The notes under the pieces: model-generated
Seen by the model: the letters and a program-made list of their open reading frames with translations, nothing else
Told to the model about the DNA's origin: nothing
The model's database searches: none
Shown here: positions 7,670 to 17,689 of the stretch, piece after piece
How the letters are laid out: each line of letters opens with the position of its first letter
How positions within the stretch are numbered: position 1 is the first letter of the stretch
Assembly: GCF_900142225.1 (NCBI RefSeq)
Contig: NZ_FRAD01000010.1
Location: 1 to 64,000, forward strand
Direction: 5' to 3'
Length of the DNA: 64,000 nucleotides
Source: Hathewaya proteolytica DSM 3090
Lineage (GTDB): Bacteria > Bacillota > Clostridia > Clostridiales > Clostridiaceae
Made by a program: the position numbers and the translations under genes

Positions 7670-10600
7670 ATGGATATTAGATTTATATATGGAAGCAGCG
7701 GAAGCGGAAAAACTACATACATTATAGATGAAATAGAAAAAATATATAAAACCACAGAAGACAATGGAAAGATATTATTGGTAATTGTTCCAGAACAGCT
7801 TACATTTCAGACGGAAAAGAAATTGATTAATAGATTTGGATTTCTTGGTTCTAGAATTGAGGTAACTAGCTTTAAAAGATTAGCCTATAGACTTTTCAAG
7901 GAAGTTGGTGGTGTCACAAAGACCTACATGGATTCTGCGGGAAAAACCATGATGTTGCATAAAATAATAGGCGATATTCAGACACAATTGAAGGTTTTTT
8001 CTGGATGTATTAACCAAGTGGGCTTCGTGAATAACATTCTAGATATAATTTGCGAGTTCAAAAGATACAATATAAGTGCAGAAATGTTAGATATGCTTAA
8101 GAACCAACTGCCAGAGGATTCCTTTATTTATGATAAATTAAGCGATCTTTCTCTTGTATACAACAGATTTAATCAATCAATTAATTTAAAATATGCAGAC
8201 GCTGAAGAGGATCTCAATGTGGCGGCAAGAAAGCTAATTCAAAGTGAGATTTATAAAGATATAGATGTATGGCTAGATGAATTTAGCGGTTTTACACCTC
8301 AGCAGTATTTGTTGTTACTAGCTTTGTGTCAAAATGGATGCAATTTAAACTTTACACTTAATATGAATTTTCACTGTGAGGAGGATGCGGCTTGTAGAGA
8401 CGTATTTTCGCCTATAATATACACTAGGGATAAAATCATTGAAATGGCAGTGGAGCACAACATAAGACTTTTAGAACCTGTAAAGCTTCAGGGCAATCCA
8501 CCTAATAAGTTTATTAATGCGTTGGATATTGCCTATTTAGAGCAGAACTATTTTAAGTATCCTTTCATTCCATATGGGGAGAGTACTAACAGCATAGAAA
8601 TCTTTAAGGCGAAAAATGTGTATTCTGAGGTGGAGGATACAGCAAGAAGTATAGTTTCACTATGCAGAGACAAGGGTGCTAGTGTAAGCGAAATTGCGGT
8701 GATTATGAGAAATTTAGATGATTATGAGGCACTGATAAAATCTGTTTTTCAAGAGTATGATATCCCTTATTTCTTAGATAAAAAGAAGGACATAAGCTCT
8801 AATATGTTCATGGTTCTTTTAACATCTCTTATGGATATACTGGAAAACAATTGGAACTATGAGAGCGTATTTAGATATTTGAAGACTTATCTTACAGATG
8901 TAGGGGAGGATGAGATTCAGATACTGGAGAACTATGTACTGGAGGCAGGCATTAAGGGCAAGAAAGCATGGACGGATGATCATGCTTGGTATACAAGGCT
9001 CATAATGATATACAAATTCAAGGATAAATTATCTAGAGAAATTAAAAAGTATTTTGAAGAAAAAGGCATGGTGTACAGAGATGAGGAGTTAGCTCAGTAT
9101 ATTATAGATATGATCATTGACGAAAAAAATGAGATGCTTCAAACAATAGAAGATGAGAAGAAATTATATGATATAGCTTTGGCAAGGAGGATTACAAAAG
9201 CTAGAGATTTGCTTATTGCACCCATAGTAAACCTAGGTACAGGTTTTAGGGGAAGTAAATCTGTAAAGGAGTTTTGTACAACTTTGTTTTCATACATGGA
9301 AAGCATGAATATGGGAGAAAAACTAGAAAAGATTATTCAGGAGTTTAATGAAAATGATCAATACGCTTTAGCAGAAGAGTATTCAAAGGTATGGAATTTC
9401 TTTGTTGAACTTATGGAACAAATGGTGGAAGTTATTGGCGATGAAAAGGTGAATTTAGAGGAGTTCAGCAATACTCTTTCCATGGGGTTAAAGGATCATA
9501 AAATGGGATTTATACCTCAAACCATAGAAGAAGTTATGGTAAGCAGTATAGAGAGATTTAAGGGGCATAACATTAAATATCTCTTTATTTTAGGTGTAAA
9601 TGATGGAGTTTTCCCAAAGAGCATGGACAAAGAGGGGCTTCTAACTGACAGGGATAGGTTGTTTTTAAGAGAAAAGGGAATTGAACTGGCAAAGGATACT
9701 AGGAGCGTGGCCTTTGAAGAGCAGTACCTTATCTACACTACTTTGACATTGGGCTCAGATTTTATAAGGATAAGCTACCCTATCGCAGACAAAGGTGAAA
9801 AAGCATTAAGGCCTTCTATGATAATATTAAGGTTAAAGGCTTTATTTCCTTTAATCAAGGAGAGGAGCGATGTGATAACTTATGAAAATGAAAGGCTTAT
9901 AAGTGCTCCTATACCTGCTTTTAATGCTTTAATTACTAGTTTTCAGGACATTTGCAATAGTGGAGAAGTTCCACCTATATTCGGAGAGACTTGTAGGTGG
10001 TTTATGGGACAACAGCAGTGGAAAAATAAATTAATGGATATTATGAATCATTTCTCATATTGCAATGAGGCAAAAAATATCGGGTGCGAAAATGCATTGA
10101 AGTTGTACGGTGAAGATATGAAACTTAGTGTTTCTAGAATAGAAAACTATGTACGGTGTCCTTTTGCATACTTTATAAAATATGGGCTCAATGCTGAGGA
10201 GAGAAAGGTGTTCAGCCTTACTCCACCAGATTTAGGAACTTTTATTCATGGTGTTCTCGATAGATTTGCTAGGTTAGTGGAGGAAGAGAGTTCCTTTAAA
10301 GAAATTGATGAAGCAAAGAGGGAAGAACTCATAAACAGAAGTTTTAATGAAGAAATGGAGCGATCCTCAGGTAGTATGTTTAAGGCCACTAAGAGATTTA
10401 ATTATTTTGGCAATAGAATAGGCAGGATACTAAGGGTTGCCGCAAAATTTATGGTGATGCATATGCAACAGGGGGAATTCTTGCCACTGGGCTACGAAAT
10501 CGAATTTGGATTTAAAGAAGGTACTTATTCACCTATAGAAATAAAAATTAGCAATGATAGAGTGGTAAAACTGGTTGGAAAGATTGATAGAGTGGATAAA

Positions 10601-11248
10601 CTGGTAGAAAGTTCGGATAACTACTATAGAGTAATTGATTACAAATCTGGCAATAAGGATTTTAAGTTGTGGGAAGTTTATTATGGACTTCAAATCCAGC
10701 TCCTTACTTATTTGGATGCTATTCTAGAAAGAGAACAGCACAATACCGAAAATTTAACCATACCAGCGGGGATTTTGTATTTTAAAGTTGACAATCCTAT
10801 GATAAAAACCGATGGGGATGTGGATCCTGCAGAAATAGAACTGGATGTAAAAAAACAATTGAAAATGAAGGGTATAGTGTTAGATGAAGAAGATATAATA
10901 AGAAAAATGGATAAGGACCTACAAGGAAACTCTCTTATAATTCCTGTGGGATTTAAGAAGGACGGAAGTCTCAGCAGTATGTCAAAAGTGGCCAGTAGAG
11001 AGCAATTCCAAGGGCTTAAAAATCACAATAAAAAAGTTATTCTTGAAAATTGTGAGGAGATATATGATGGAAATATAGGAATAAGCCCCGTAAAAACTAA
11101 GGTGGGAAATGCTTGTGATTATTGCCAATATGCTAGTATATGTGTCTTTGATAGCAATGACAAGGATAATGAATATAGATGCTTCTACGAGATGTCAGAT
11201 GATGAGGTATGGCAGTTAATAAGAGAGGAGTGTAAGGAAAATGAGTAA
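7670..11248 (+). CDS. addB: ATP-dependent helicase/nuclease subunit AddB
   Basis: AddB is the partner of AddA in the Firmicute RecBCD equivalent that resects double-strand breaks. The 1192-residue product has a Walker A near its start (GSSGSGKTT, residues 8-16), a RecB-type nuclease motif (VIDYKSG at about 988, with a QLLTYLD block after it) and the four cysteines of the AddB iron-sulfur cluster: one in RCPFAYF at about 830 and three in ACDYCQYASIC at about 1148-1157. Its last 8 bases overlap addA, indicating translational coupling. Confidence 0.97.
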   Translation: MDIRFIYGSSGSGKTTYIIDEIEKIYKTTEDNGKILLVIVPEQLTFQTEKKLINRFGFLGSRIEVTSFKRLAYRLFKEVGGVTKTYMDSAGKTMMLHKIIGDIQTQLKVFSGCINQVGFVNNILDIICEFKRYNISAEMLDMLKNQLPEDSFIYDKLSDLSLVYNRFNQSINLKYADAEEDLNVAARKLIQSEIYKDIDVWLDEFSGFTPQQYLLLLALCQNGCNLNFTLNMNFHCEEDAACRDVFSPIIYTRDKIIEMAVEHNIRLLEPVKLQGNPPNKFINALDIAYLEQNYFKYPFIPYGESTNSIEIFKAKNVYSEVEDTARSIVSLCRDKGASVSEIAVIMRNLDDYEALIKSVFQEYDIPYFLDKKKDISSNMFMVLLTSLMDILENNWNYESVFRYLKTYLTDVGEDEIQILENYVLEAGIKGKKAWTDDHAWYTRLIMIYKFKDKLSREIKKYFEEKGMVYRDEELAQYIIDMIIDEKNEMLQTIEDEKKLYDIALARRITKARDLLIAPIVNLGTGFRGSKSVKEFCTTLFSYMESMNMGEKLEKIIQEFNENDQYALAEEYSKVWNFFVELMEQMVEVIGDEKVNLEEFSNTLSMGLKDHKMGFIPQTIEEVMVSSIERFKGHNIKYLFILGVNDGVFPKSMDKEGLLTDRDRLFLREKGIELAKDTRSVAFEEQYLIYTTLTLGSDFIRISYPIADKGEKALRPSMIILRLKALFPLIKERSDVITYENERLISAPIPAFNALITSFQDICNSGEVPPIFGETCRWFMGQQQWKNKLMDIMNHFSYCNEAKNIGCENALKLYGEDMKLSVSRIENYVRCPFAYFIKYGLNAEERKVFSLTPPDLGTFIHGVLDRFARLVEEESSFKEIDEAKREELINRSFNEEMERSSGSMFKATKRFNYFGNRIGRILRVAAKFMVMHMQQGEFLPLGYEIEFGFKEGTYSPIEIKISNDRVVKLVGKIDRVDKLVESSDNYYRVIDYKSGNKDFKLWEVYYGLQIQLLTYLDAILEREQHNTENLTIPAGILYFKVDNPMIKTDGDVDPAEIELDVKKQLKMKGIVLDEEDIIRKMDKDLQGNSLIIPVGFKKDGSLSSMSKVASREQFQGLKNHNKKVILENCEEIYDGNIGISPVKTKVGNACDYCQYASICVFDSNDKDNEYRCFYEMSDDEVWQLIREECKENE

Positions 11249-14200
11249 GGTGGAATGGACTAAGGAGCAAAAACAAGTAATAGATGCTAGACATTGCAAT
11301 CTACTGGTAGCAGCAGCAGCAGGTTCTGGGAAAACAGCGGTACTTGTAGAGAGAATAATACAAATGATTATAGATAAAAAAGCCCCGGTAGATATAGATC
11401 GGCTTCTAGTAGTTACTTTTACTAACGCTGCGGCATCAGAGATGCGTGAGAGAATAGCAGATGCTCTATCAAAAGAGATTTCTAAGGGGGAAAATTATGC
11501 TAGACTCCAAAGGCAGCTAACTCTGTTGAACAAAGCTAGCATAACTACTATCCACTCTTTTTGCCTTAATCTTATAAGAAATAATTTTCATAAGATAAAT
11601 TTGGATCCTGGATTTAGAGTGGCAGATGAAACGGAAGTTTTGCTTTTAAAAAATGAAACCATGGAAGAGGTTTTTGAAGAAAATTACGATAATAACGAAG
11701 AGTTTCAAAAACTAGTGGATGTGTATGGAAGTAATAGGGATGATTCAAAGCTTATGGACCTAGTTCTTAGGATTTATGAATTCAGTATATCATCTCCCAA
11801 TCCTTCAGAATGGTTGTATAATAGTTTAGAAAATCTAAATCCTACTAATATAAAAACTATTGAAGATTTAAATTTTATAAACATATTGAAGGATAATCTT
11901 CGCATAAATCTCCAAGGTATATGTGCACAATATGACGAAATATACAATATGTCCATGACAGAAGCGGAATTAGAGAAGTATAGTGCCTTTATATTAGAAG
12001 AAGGTGAACAGATAAAATTCCTTAATGAAAAACTACAAAATGGAGAATTTTCGGATTTTATGGAGTTACTACAGGGACTCACCTTTCAGAGGATGCCAAC
12101 TATAAAAAAACTAGAAAATGTGGAATTAAAAGAGCAGATAAAGGGTATTCGAGATGATTTGAAAAAGGAAATCACAAAATTAAAAGAAAATTATAGTCAT
12201 CTTACCATAGAGACAATTATAGAAGGCTATGAGAAGATGTACCCTGTATTAAAGATATTGTGCAGTACTGTTATGGAGTTTTCACAAAAATTCTCTATGA
12301 AAAAAAGGCGAAAGGGAATCATAGACTTTAATGACTTCGAGCACTTTGCCATAGATCTTCTTGTGGCCAAAAATGAAGATGGTAGTTTCAAAAAGGATGA
12401 AAATGGAGAATATATTCCTACAGCAGTAGCTTTAGATATGAGAGAAAAATACAGTGAAATCTTAATAGATGAATACCAGGATTCCAATTTCACCCAAGAA
12501 CTTATATTGAATATGGTTTCTACAGTGAAAGAAGGTAAAGCTAATATTTTTATGGTGGGTGATATAAAACAGAGCATATATAGATTTAGGCAAGCTAAGC
12601 CTGAGTTATTTCTTCACAAATACAATACGTACAGTGATGAGGAGTCGGCTGATTACAGGAGAATTATGCTGTTCAAGAACTTTAGAAGTAGACAGCAAGT
12701 TATAGATGGTGTGAATTTTATATTTAAAGCCATCATGTCCGAAAAAGTTGGTGAGCTTAATTATGATGATAAAGAAGCTTTGTATTTAGGGGCAGATTTC
12801 CCAAATTTAGATGAAGGTGAAAATGGAGTTTTAGCTGACAATATAGATATGGAGCTTGTAGATCTTGAAGAAGTGTTGTTGGAAGAAGAGAAAAATGGGG
12901 TTCAAGGTGAAAATGCAGAGTTAGAGGAAGAAAAAGAGGAAGAAATTACAGCCATAGCATTAGAGGCTAGGTTAGTGGCAAAAAAAATACAACAAATGAT
13001 GGAAAATACCCTTAAACCTTGTGTAGTTTATGACAAGACTATGAAATCCTATAGAAAAGTAACATATAGAGATGTTGTAATCTTACTTAGAAGTACTGCC
13101 AATAGGGCAGATACTTTTGTTAAGGAATTAAAGGAACAAAATATTCCCTGCTATGCCGATGTATCTACAGGTTATTTCGACACCACAGAGATTAAAACCA
13201 TGCTAAGTCTTTTAGAAGTAATCGACAATCCTAGACAGGATATACCACTCCTTTGTGTTATGCGCTGTGTTACCATGGGAAATTTCACCGCAGAGGAGCT
13301 TATAGATGTAAAAATTAATACTAGCTTTGGAAATATATATTCTAGGTGTATTGAGTACAGAGATAAATTTATTCATGACGAAGATGAGGAGTTAAAAACA
13401 TCACTGGCAAAAAAGCTTCATGTTTTCATAGAGAGGCTTCAGCAATGGAGAAAAAAATCCTTATATATGCCTACGGATGAATTAATATGGTATCTCTACA
13501 CTGATACAGGTTACTATGGCTTTGTTGGGGCTCTCCCCAATGGGGTTCAAAGACAAGCGAATCTTAAGGTTTTGTTCCAAAGAGCTAAAGAATATGAAAA
13601 TACAAGTTATAAAGGCCTATTTAATTTCATAAATTTTATTAATAAGCTAAAGAGCAACAGTGGGGACATGGGGAGTGCAAAAATTCTAGGTGAAAATGAA
13701 AACGTAGTTAGGATTATGAGTATCCACAAAAGCAAAGGTTTAGAATTTCCAGTAGTGTTTTTGTGTAGCATTCAAAAGAAATTTAATCTCATGGATTTGA
13801 ATTCAAATATGCTTTTAGATTATGATTTAGGGTTTGGACCAGATTTAGTTGATACGGATTTAAGGATCACTTATCCATTGCCAGTGAAAAAAGCTGTTCG
13901 AGAGAAGATTCTTATGGATACTTTGTCAGAGGAAATGAGAATACTATATGTTGCCCTCACTAGAGCTAGGGAAAAACTCATATTGGTAGGTTCCGTAAAA
14001 TCACCTGAAAAATATGTAGAGAAAATTTATAACAATACTTTTCACAAAAATGGCAAAGTGCTAGAATACAGTATAATGAAGAGCAGAAGCTATTTAGAAT
14101 GGATTTTATATGCCATGGGAAAAGGAAAGAAAAACGACGAACCTTGTAATATTGACATAAATTATTGGTCCTTGGAGGATTTAAAGAATATAGAAGAAGA

Positions 14201-15002
14201 GAATTTAACTGACAGGGGAGAAGTGTTGAGGGAAGCTTTAAAGGAATACATGGAAGGTGGCATAGATGAAAGCCTTTATGATATAATAGATGAAAGGTTG
14301 ACTTATAAAACAATTACCAATTGTGAAAAAGTTCCTACGGTAGTCACTGTATCAGAGATAAAACATAGATACAATAGCTTTTACCATGAAGATGATGACA
14401 CCGTTGCAAACAATGGGAAATCAGCATTAGATTTAAAGAGATTACCTAAATTTCTTCAAGGTGAAAGGGCTCTTACACCAGCTGAAAGAGGCACTGCAAC
14501 CCACGCCGTTATGCAATACGTGGACTTGTCAAATGTGTATGATGAAAAAAGCATAAAAGACCAAATACAAAAAATGATATCAAGAGAGCTCATAACTGAG
14601 GAAGAGGGCAATGGTGCAGATACGTCTGCCATATATAAATTCTTTCAATCAGAGCTAGGGAAAGAGATGATATCTAGTTTCCCTAGAGTGTATAGAGAAA
14701 AGGAATTTCATATACCTATAGATGCTGGGGAACTTGTCAGTGATGAATGCAAACATTGCTTACAGGGCAAGAAGGTCTTGCTTCAAGGTATAATTGATTG
14801 CTATTTTATCACAAAGGAAAATAAAGTAGTTCTTCTAGACTATAAGACGGACTATATAAAAAATGGCGAAGAAGAAAAATTTTTAGATAAATATAGATTG
14901 CAGCTCCATTATTATGAGAGAGCTGTTGAAAAACTCACAGGGCGCAAAGTAGATGAAAAGTTCGTATATTCTTTTTATCTAAATAAAACTTTTAAATACT
15001 AA
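11241..15002 (+). CDS. addA: ATP-dependent helicase/nuclease subunit AddA
   Basis: This UvrD-like helicase with a C-terminal nuclease unwinds and degrades broken DNA ends with AddB. The 1253-residue product carries Walker A (AAAGSGKTAVLVERI, residues about 24-38), helicase motifs TFTNAAASEMRERI, LIDEYQDSN and GDIKQSIYRFRQA, a motif-VI region (EEMRILYVALTRAREKL) and the nuclease signature LLDYKTDYI near 1198. Length is normal for the family. ATG 11241 overlaps addB by 8 bases, with AAGGA upstream. Confidence 0.97.
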   Translation: MSKVEWTKEQKQVIDARHCNLLVAAAAGSGKTAVLVERIIQMIIDKKAPVDIDRLLVVTFTNAAASEMRERIADALSKEISKGENYARLQRQLTLLNKASITTIHSFCLNLIRNNFHKINLDPGFRVADETEVLLLKNETMEEVFEENYDNNEEFQKLVDVYGSNRDDSKLMDLVLRIYEFSISSPNPSEWLYNSLENLNPTNIKTIEDLNFINILKDNLRINLQGICAQYDEIYNMSMTEAELEKYSAFILEEGEQIKFLNEKLQNGEFSDFMELLQGLTFQRMPTIKKLENVELKEQIKGIRDDLKKEITKLKENYSHLTIETIIEGYEKMYPVLKILCSTVMEFSQKFSMKKRRKGIIDFNDFEHFAIDLLVAKNEDGSFKKDENGEYIPTAVALDMREKYSEILIDEYQDSNFTQELILNMVSTVKEGKANIFMVGDIKQSIYRFRQAKPELFLHKYNTYSDEESADYRRIMLFKNFRSRQQVIDGVNFIFKAIMSEKVGELNYDDKEALYLGADFPNLDEGENGVLADNIDMELVDLEEVLLEEEKNGVQGENAELEEEKEEEITAIALEARLVAKKIQQMMENTLKPCVVYDKTMKSYRKVTYRDVVILLRSTANRADTFVKELKEQNIPCYADVSTGYFDTTEIKTMLSLLEVIDNPRQDIPLLCVMRCVTMGNFTAEELIDVKINTSFGNIYSRCIEYRDKFIHDEDEELKTSLAKKLHVFIERLQQWRKKSLYMPTDELIWYLYTDTGYYGFVGALPNGVQRQANLKVLFQRAKEYENTSYKGLFNFINFINKLKSNSGDMGSAKILGENENVVRIMSIHKSKGLEFPVVFLCSIQKKFNLMDLNSNMLLDYDLGFGPDLVDTDLRITYPLPVKKAVREKILMDTLSEEMRILYVALTRAREKLILVGSVKSPEKYVEKIYNNTFHKNGKVLEYSIMKSRSYLEWILYAMGKGKKNDEPCNIDINYWSLEDLKNIEEENLTDRGEVLREALKEYMEGGIDESLYDIIDERLTYKTITNCEKVPTVVTVSEIKHRYNSFYHEDDDTVANNGKSALDLKRLPKFLQGERALTPAERGTATHAVMQYVDLSNVYDEKSIKDQIQKMISRELITEEEGNGADTSAIYKFFQSELGKEMISSFPRVYREKEFHIPIDAGELVSDECKHCLQGKKVLLQGIIDCYFITKENKVVLLDYKTDYIKNGEEEKFLDKYRLQLHYYERAVEKLTGRKVDEKFVYSFYLNKTFKY

Positions 15003-15023
15003 TATATTAATGAGGTAAAAGAA

Positions 15024-15824
15024 ATGGTGGTTTTTATTGCGAAGCTAATAAGGCGTTTTAAGGAGCACGATTTGTATGCCCTTTCTTGCCAATTAACCTA
15101 TAACTTAATACTTTCTTTCTTTCCATTTTTGATGTGTTTGCTCACCATAATAGGATATAGCAAAATTGATAGCACGGTGGTACTAAAGGCCTTGAGATCT
15201 ATTATGCCCTCCGATGTGTACACTCTCACTAGTGGTATTGTGCAAGAAGTTTTGGCGGGAGGAAGAATAGAACTTTTATCTTTTTCAATCATTGGTACAA
15301 TTTGGGCTTCATCCAGTGGGTTTAGGGCAGTTATAAAAGGGTTAAACAAAGCTTACGAAACTGATGAAGATAGGCCATATATTGAAACGGTAATTATGTC
15401 TATATTTTTTGTTATAGGATTTATAATCGTGCTTGTGGTGGCATTTGGTATAATAGTTTTCGGAGAAAATCTTGGTTCAGTGGTGATGGATTATCTTAAA
15501 CTTCCACCTAATTTCAAATGGAATTGGAATATATTGAGGTACTTAATATCCTTGTTTATTCTCTTTATTATAATGTCTGCCATCTACTATATTGTTCCTT
15601 GTAGGAAAATGACTGTAAAAGAAGTTATACCTGGTGCTTTATTGTCATCATTGGGATTTATACTAAGTTCTCAAATAATATCTTACTACGTAACTAACAT
15701 TAATAATTATACTAGGATATATGGTGGACTTGGTGTTGTAATTATTCTTCTTTTGTGGCTATTCACTATCTCATTTATAATTTTGTTAGGTGGAGAGATA
15801 AATGCTGTGTTAGTAGAAGAATAG
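15024..15824 (+). CDS. YihY/BrkB-family inner membrane protein
   Basis: The 266-residue product has the family layout: an amphipathic start, YALSCQLTYNLILSFFPFLM with the first membrane segment, then a SSSGFRAVIKGLNKAYE motif, and five or six further hydrophobic segments ending GGEINAVLVE. The family was once called RNase BN, but that activity belongs to another protein; its true role is unclear, perhaps transport. It follows addA by 21 bases and may be read from the same message. Confidence 0.85.
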   Translation: MVVFIAKLIRRFKEHDLYALSCQLTYNLILSFFPFLMCLLTIIGYSKIDSTVVLKALRSIMPSDVYTLTSGIVQEVLAGGRIELLSFSIIGTIWASSSGFRAVIKGLNKAYETDEDRPYIETVIMSIFFVIGFIIVLVVAFGIIVFGENLGSVVMDYLKLPPNFKWNWNILRYLISLFILFIIMSAIYYIVPCRKMTVKEVIPGALLSSLGFILSSQIISYYVTNINNYTRIYGGLGVVIILLLWLFTISFIILLGGEINAVLVEE

Positions 15825-15895
15825 AAATATCAAAAACAAGTTTAAAATAAAAATAAGTGGGTATAATCTTAATATAAATTTAAGGAGGACTATCC

Positions 15896-16219
15896 ATGAA
15901 TAAAATTTTTTTGATAGGAAGACTTACAAAAGATGCAGAGCTGAAGGAAACACAGGAAAATAAAAAGAAATATACTAAATTTGCTTTAGCTGTAGAAAGA
16001 GAAAAAGCAAAGGACAAGGAAGCAGATTTTTTCAATGTGGCTTTGTGGGGAAATATAGCGGAGAGTTTAGCGCCTTACCTCAATAAAGGAAAGCTTGTCA
16101 GCGTAATAGGAACCCTTAGGAACAGTAATTACGAAAATAGTGAGGGTGAAAAAAAGTATTATACAGAAATTGTAGCAGAGGAAATAAAGCTATTGGAGTC
16201 CAAGCAAAAGGCCCAGTAA
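15896..16219 (+). CDS. Short single-stranded DNA-binding protein (SSB paralogue)
   Basis: The 107-residue product is a single OB-fold of the SSB family: MNKIFLIGRLTKDAEL at the start, FALAVEREK, FFNVALWGNIAESL and LNKGKLVSVIGTLR. It ends LESKQKAQ and lacks the flexible linker and acidic DDDIPF-like tip through which main SSBs recruit partners. It is therefore likely a secondary SSB. AAGGAGGA lies 7 bases before ATG 15896. Its own terminator follows. Confidence 0.85.
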   Translation: MNKIFLIGRLTKDAELKETQENKKKYTKFALAVEREKAKDKEADFFNVALWGNIAESLAPYLNKGKLVSVIGTLRNSNYENSEGEKKYYTEIVAEEIKLLESKQKAQ

Positions 16220-16236
16220 GCTATTGAGGTAAAAAG

Positions 16237-16275
16237 AAGAGTTGTGCAGTATAAAAATACGCACAACTCTTTTTT
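16237..16275 (+). terminator. Terminator after the SSB gene
   Basis: AAGAGTTGTGC at 16237-16247 pairs perfectly with GCACAACTCTT at 16261-16271, followed by T residues. Confidence 0.9.
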
Positions 16276-16326
16276 GCATATATTTTACATATAAACACTA
16301 TTGAAAAAAACTATAGATATAATGTG

Positions 16327-16357
16327 AGCTATTGCGATACATAATAGCTATTTTTTA
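16327..16357 (+). terminator. Second hairpin with T-run, possible terminator or leader hairpin
   Basis: AGCTATT at 16327-16333 pairs with AATAGCT at 16343-16349, followed by ATTTTTT. It lies just after a TATAAT (16318-16323), so it could end a very short transcript ahead of the glycosyltransferase gene. No good -35 box accompanies that TATAAT. Confidence 0.35.
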
Positions 16358-16417
16358 GTATAATTAAATTATAGATATAGTTAAGTTTAGGTATTGTTTG
16401 GAAAGGGGGAAATACAT

Positions 16418-17620
16418 ATGAAAATACTTCACATTATTTCACAGAGACCTTGTGATACTGGTAGTGGCATTTACGCTGTTAATTTAATAGAGCAGCTAAA
16501 TAAAAGGGGTCACAGTCAAAGTTTTATTTATGCACAGGATGAAGGGGATCATACTCTATTTCAGAATGTGCAATGTTACCCAATAAACTTTTCTAGTGAA
16601 AGTTTGCCCTTTAATGTGGTAGGAATGAGTGATTCTATGCCATATAAAAGTTCACAATATAGAAATTTGTCGAAAAGCCAAATTAACAGTTATAAAAAAG
16701 AATTTTCCAGAGTTATAAGAAAGGCAGATAAGGAATTTCAACCTGACGTGGTAATTTGTCATCATTTATATTTGGGAACTGCCATAGCACGGAAGGAATT
16801 AAGCCATAGAAAAGTATTTGGAATATGTCATAGCACAGATTTAAGGCAGATATTGAGCCATGACATGGAAAATGAGTTTATTAAAGAAAACATAGGAAAG
16901 CTTACAGGTGTTTTAGCACTTCACCATGAATGTAAAAATCAGATTAAGGAGATCTTCTGCATAGACCCTAGTAAAATTTATGTTACAGGTGTAGGCTTTG
17001 ACAATGGTGTTTTTTATGAAAGAAAAATAGAAAAAACTGAGCCATTTCAAATAGTTTATACTGGAAAGGTATGCTATGCTAAGGGGTTAGAGCCTTTGTA
17101 CAATGCATTTAATCTTCTCTGCCGTAAGCATAAAAATGTGGAATTAAATATAGTGGGGACTGGAAAAGGTGAAGAGTTAGAAGATATAAAAACAATGTTC
17201 AAAGGGGCTAAGGGCAAGGTTAACTTTCTGGGCAAATTGAATCATGAGCAACTTTCACAATTGTATAGCAGGAGCCATATATTTATTTTACCTTCGTATT
17301 TTGAGGGACTTCCCTTAGTCATTGTAGAAGCGCTAGCATCTGGTATGGGTGTTGTGGCATCTAATATTAAGGGTGTAAAGCAGTGGATTGGAAAAGAAAT
17401 AAATGAATCTGGAAGAATAATATTTGTAGATCTACCAACTATGGAAACCATAGATAAACCATTGAGAACGGAGTTACCAAGCTATGAAGAAAACTTATGT
17501 AAAGCTATGGAAAAACTCATGATTTCAATAAAAGAAAAAAGCTTAAAAGAGATTGATACAACACCTCTTAGCTGGCATGGACTAACAGATAGGATACTTG
17601 AAATAATTAGACCTCTATAG
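16418..17620 (+). CDS. Glycosyltransferase, GT4-like (GT-B fold)
   Basis: The 400-residue product has a GT-B two-domain layout: the N-terminal acceptor half contains GSGIYAVNLIEQLNKRGH (residues about 14-31), and the C-terminal donor half has YTGKVCYAKGLEPL and the E-x7-E signature in FEGLPLVIVEALASG. These enzymes transfer sugar from a nucleotide donor to lipid, polysaccharide or protein acceptors; the acceptor cannot be told. ATG 16418 is chosen over an upstream in-frame ATG because AAAGGGGG lies 8 bases before it. No neighbouring glycan genes give context. Confidence 0.85.
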   Translation: MKILHIISQRPCDTGSGIYAVNLIEQLNKRGHSQSFIYAQDEGDHTLFQNVQCYPINFSSESLPFNVVGMSDSMPYKSSQYRNLSKSQINSYKKEFSRVIRKADKEFQPDVVICHHLYLGTAIARKELSHRKVFGICHSTDLRQILSHDMENEFIKENIGKLTGVLALHHECKNQIKEIFCIDPSKIYVTGVGFDNGVFYERKIEKTEPFQIVYTGKVCYAKGLEPLYNAFNLLCRKHKNVELNIVGTGKGEELEDIKTMFKGAKGKVNFLGKLNHEQLSQLYSRSHIFILPSYFEGLPLVIVEALASGMGVVASNIKGVKQWIGKEINESGRIIFVDLPTMETIDKPLRTELPSYEENLCKAMEKLMISIKEKSLKEIDTTPLSWHGLTDRILEIIRPL

Positions 17621-17689
17621 TATCATATTCATGAATAACATAAACAGAATTAACTAATATAAGCGATTTCATTGATGGGGTGATTAAAT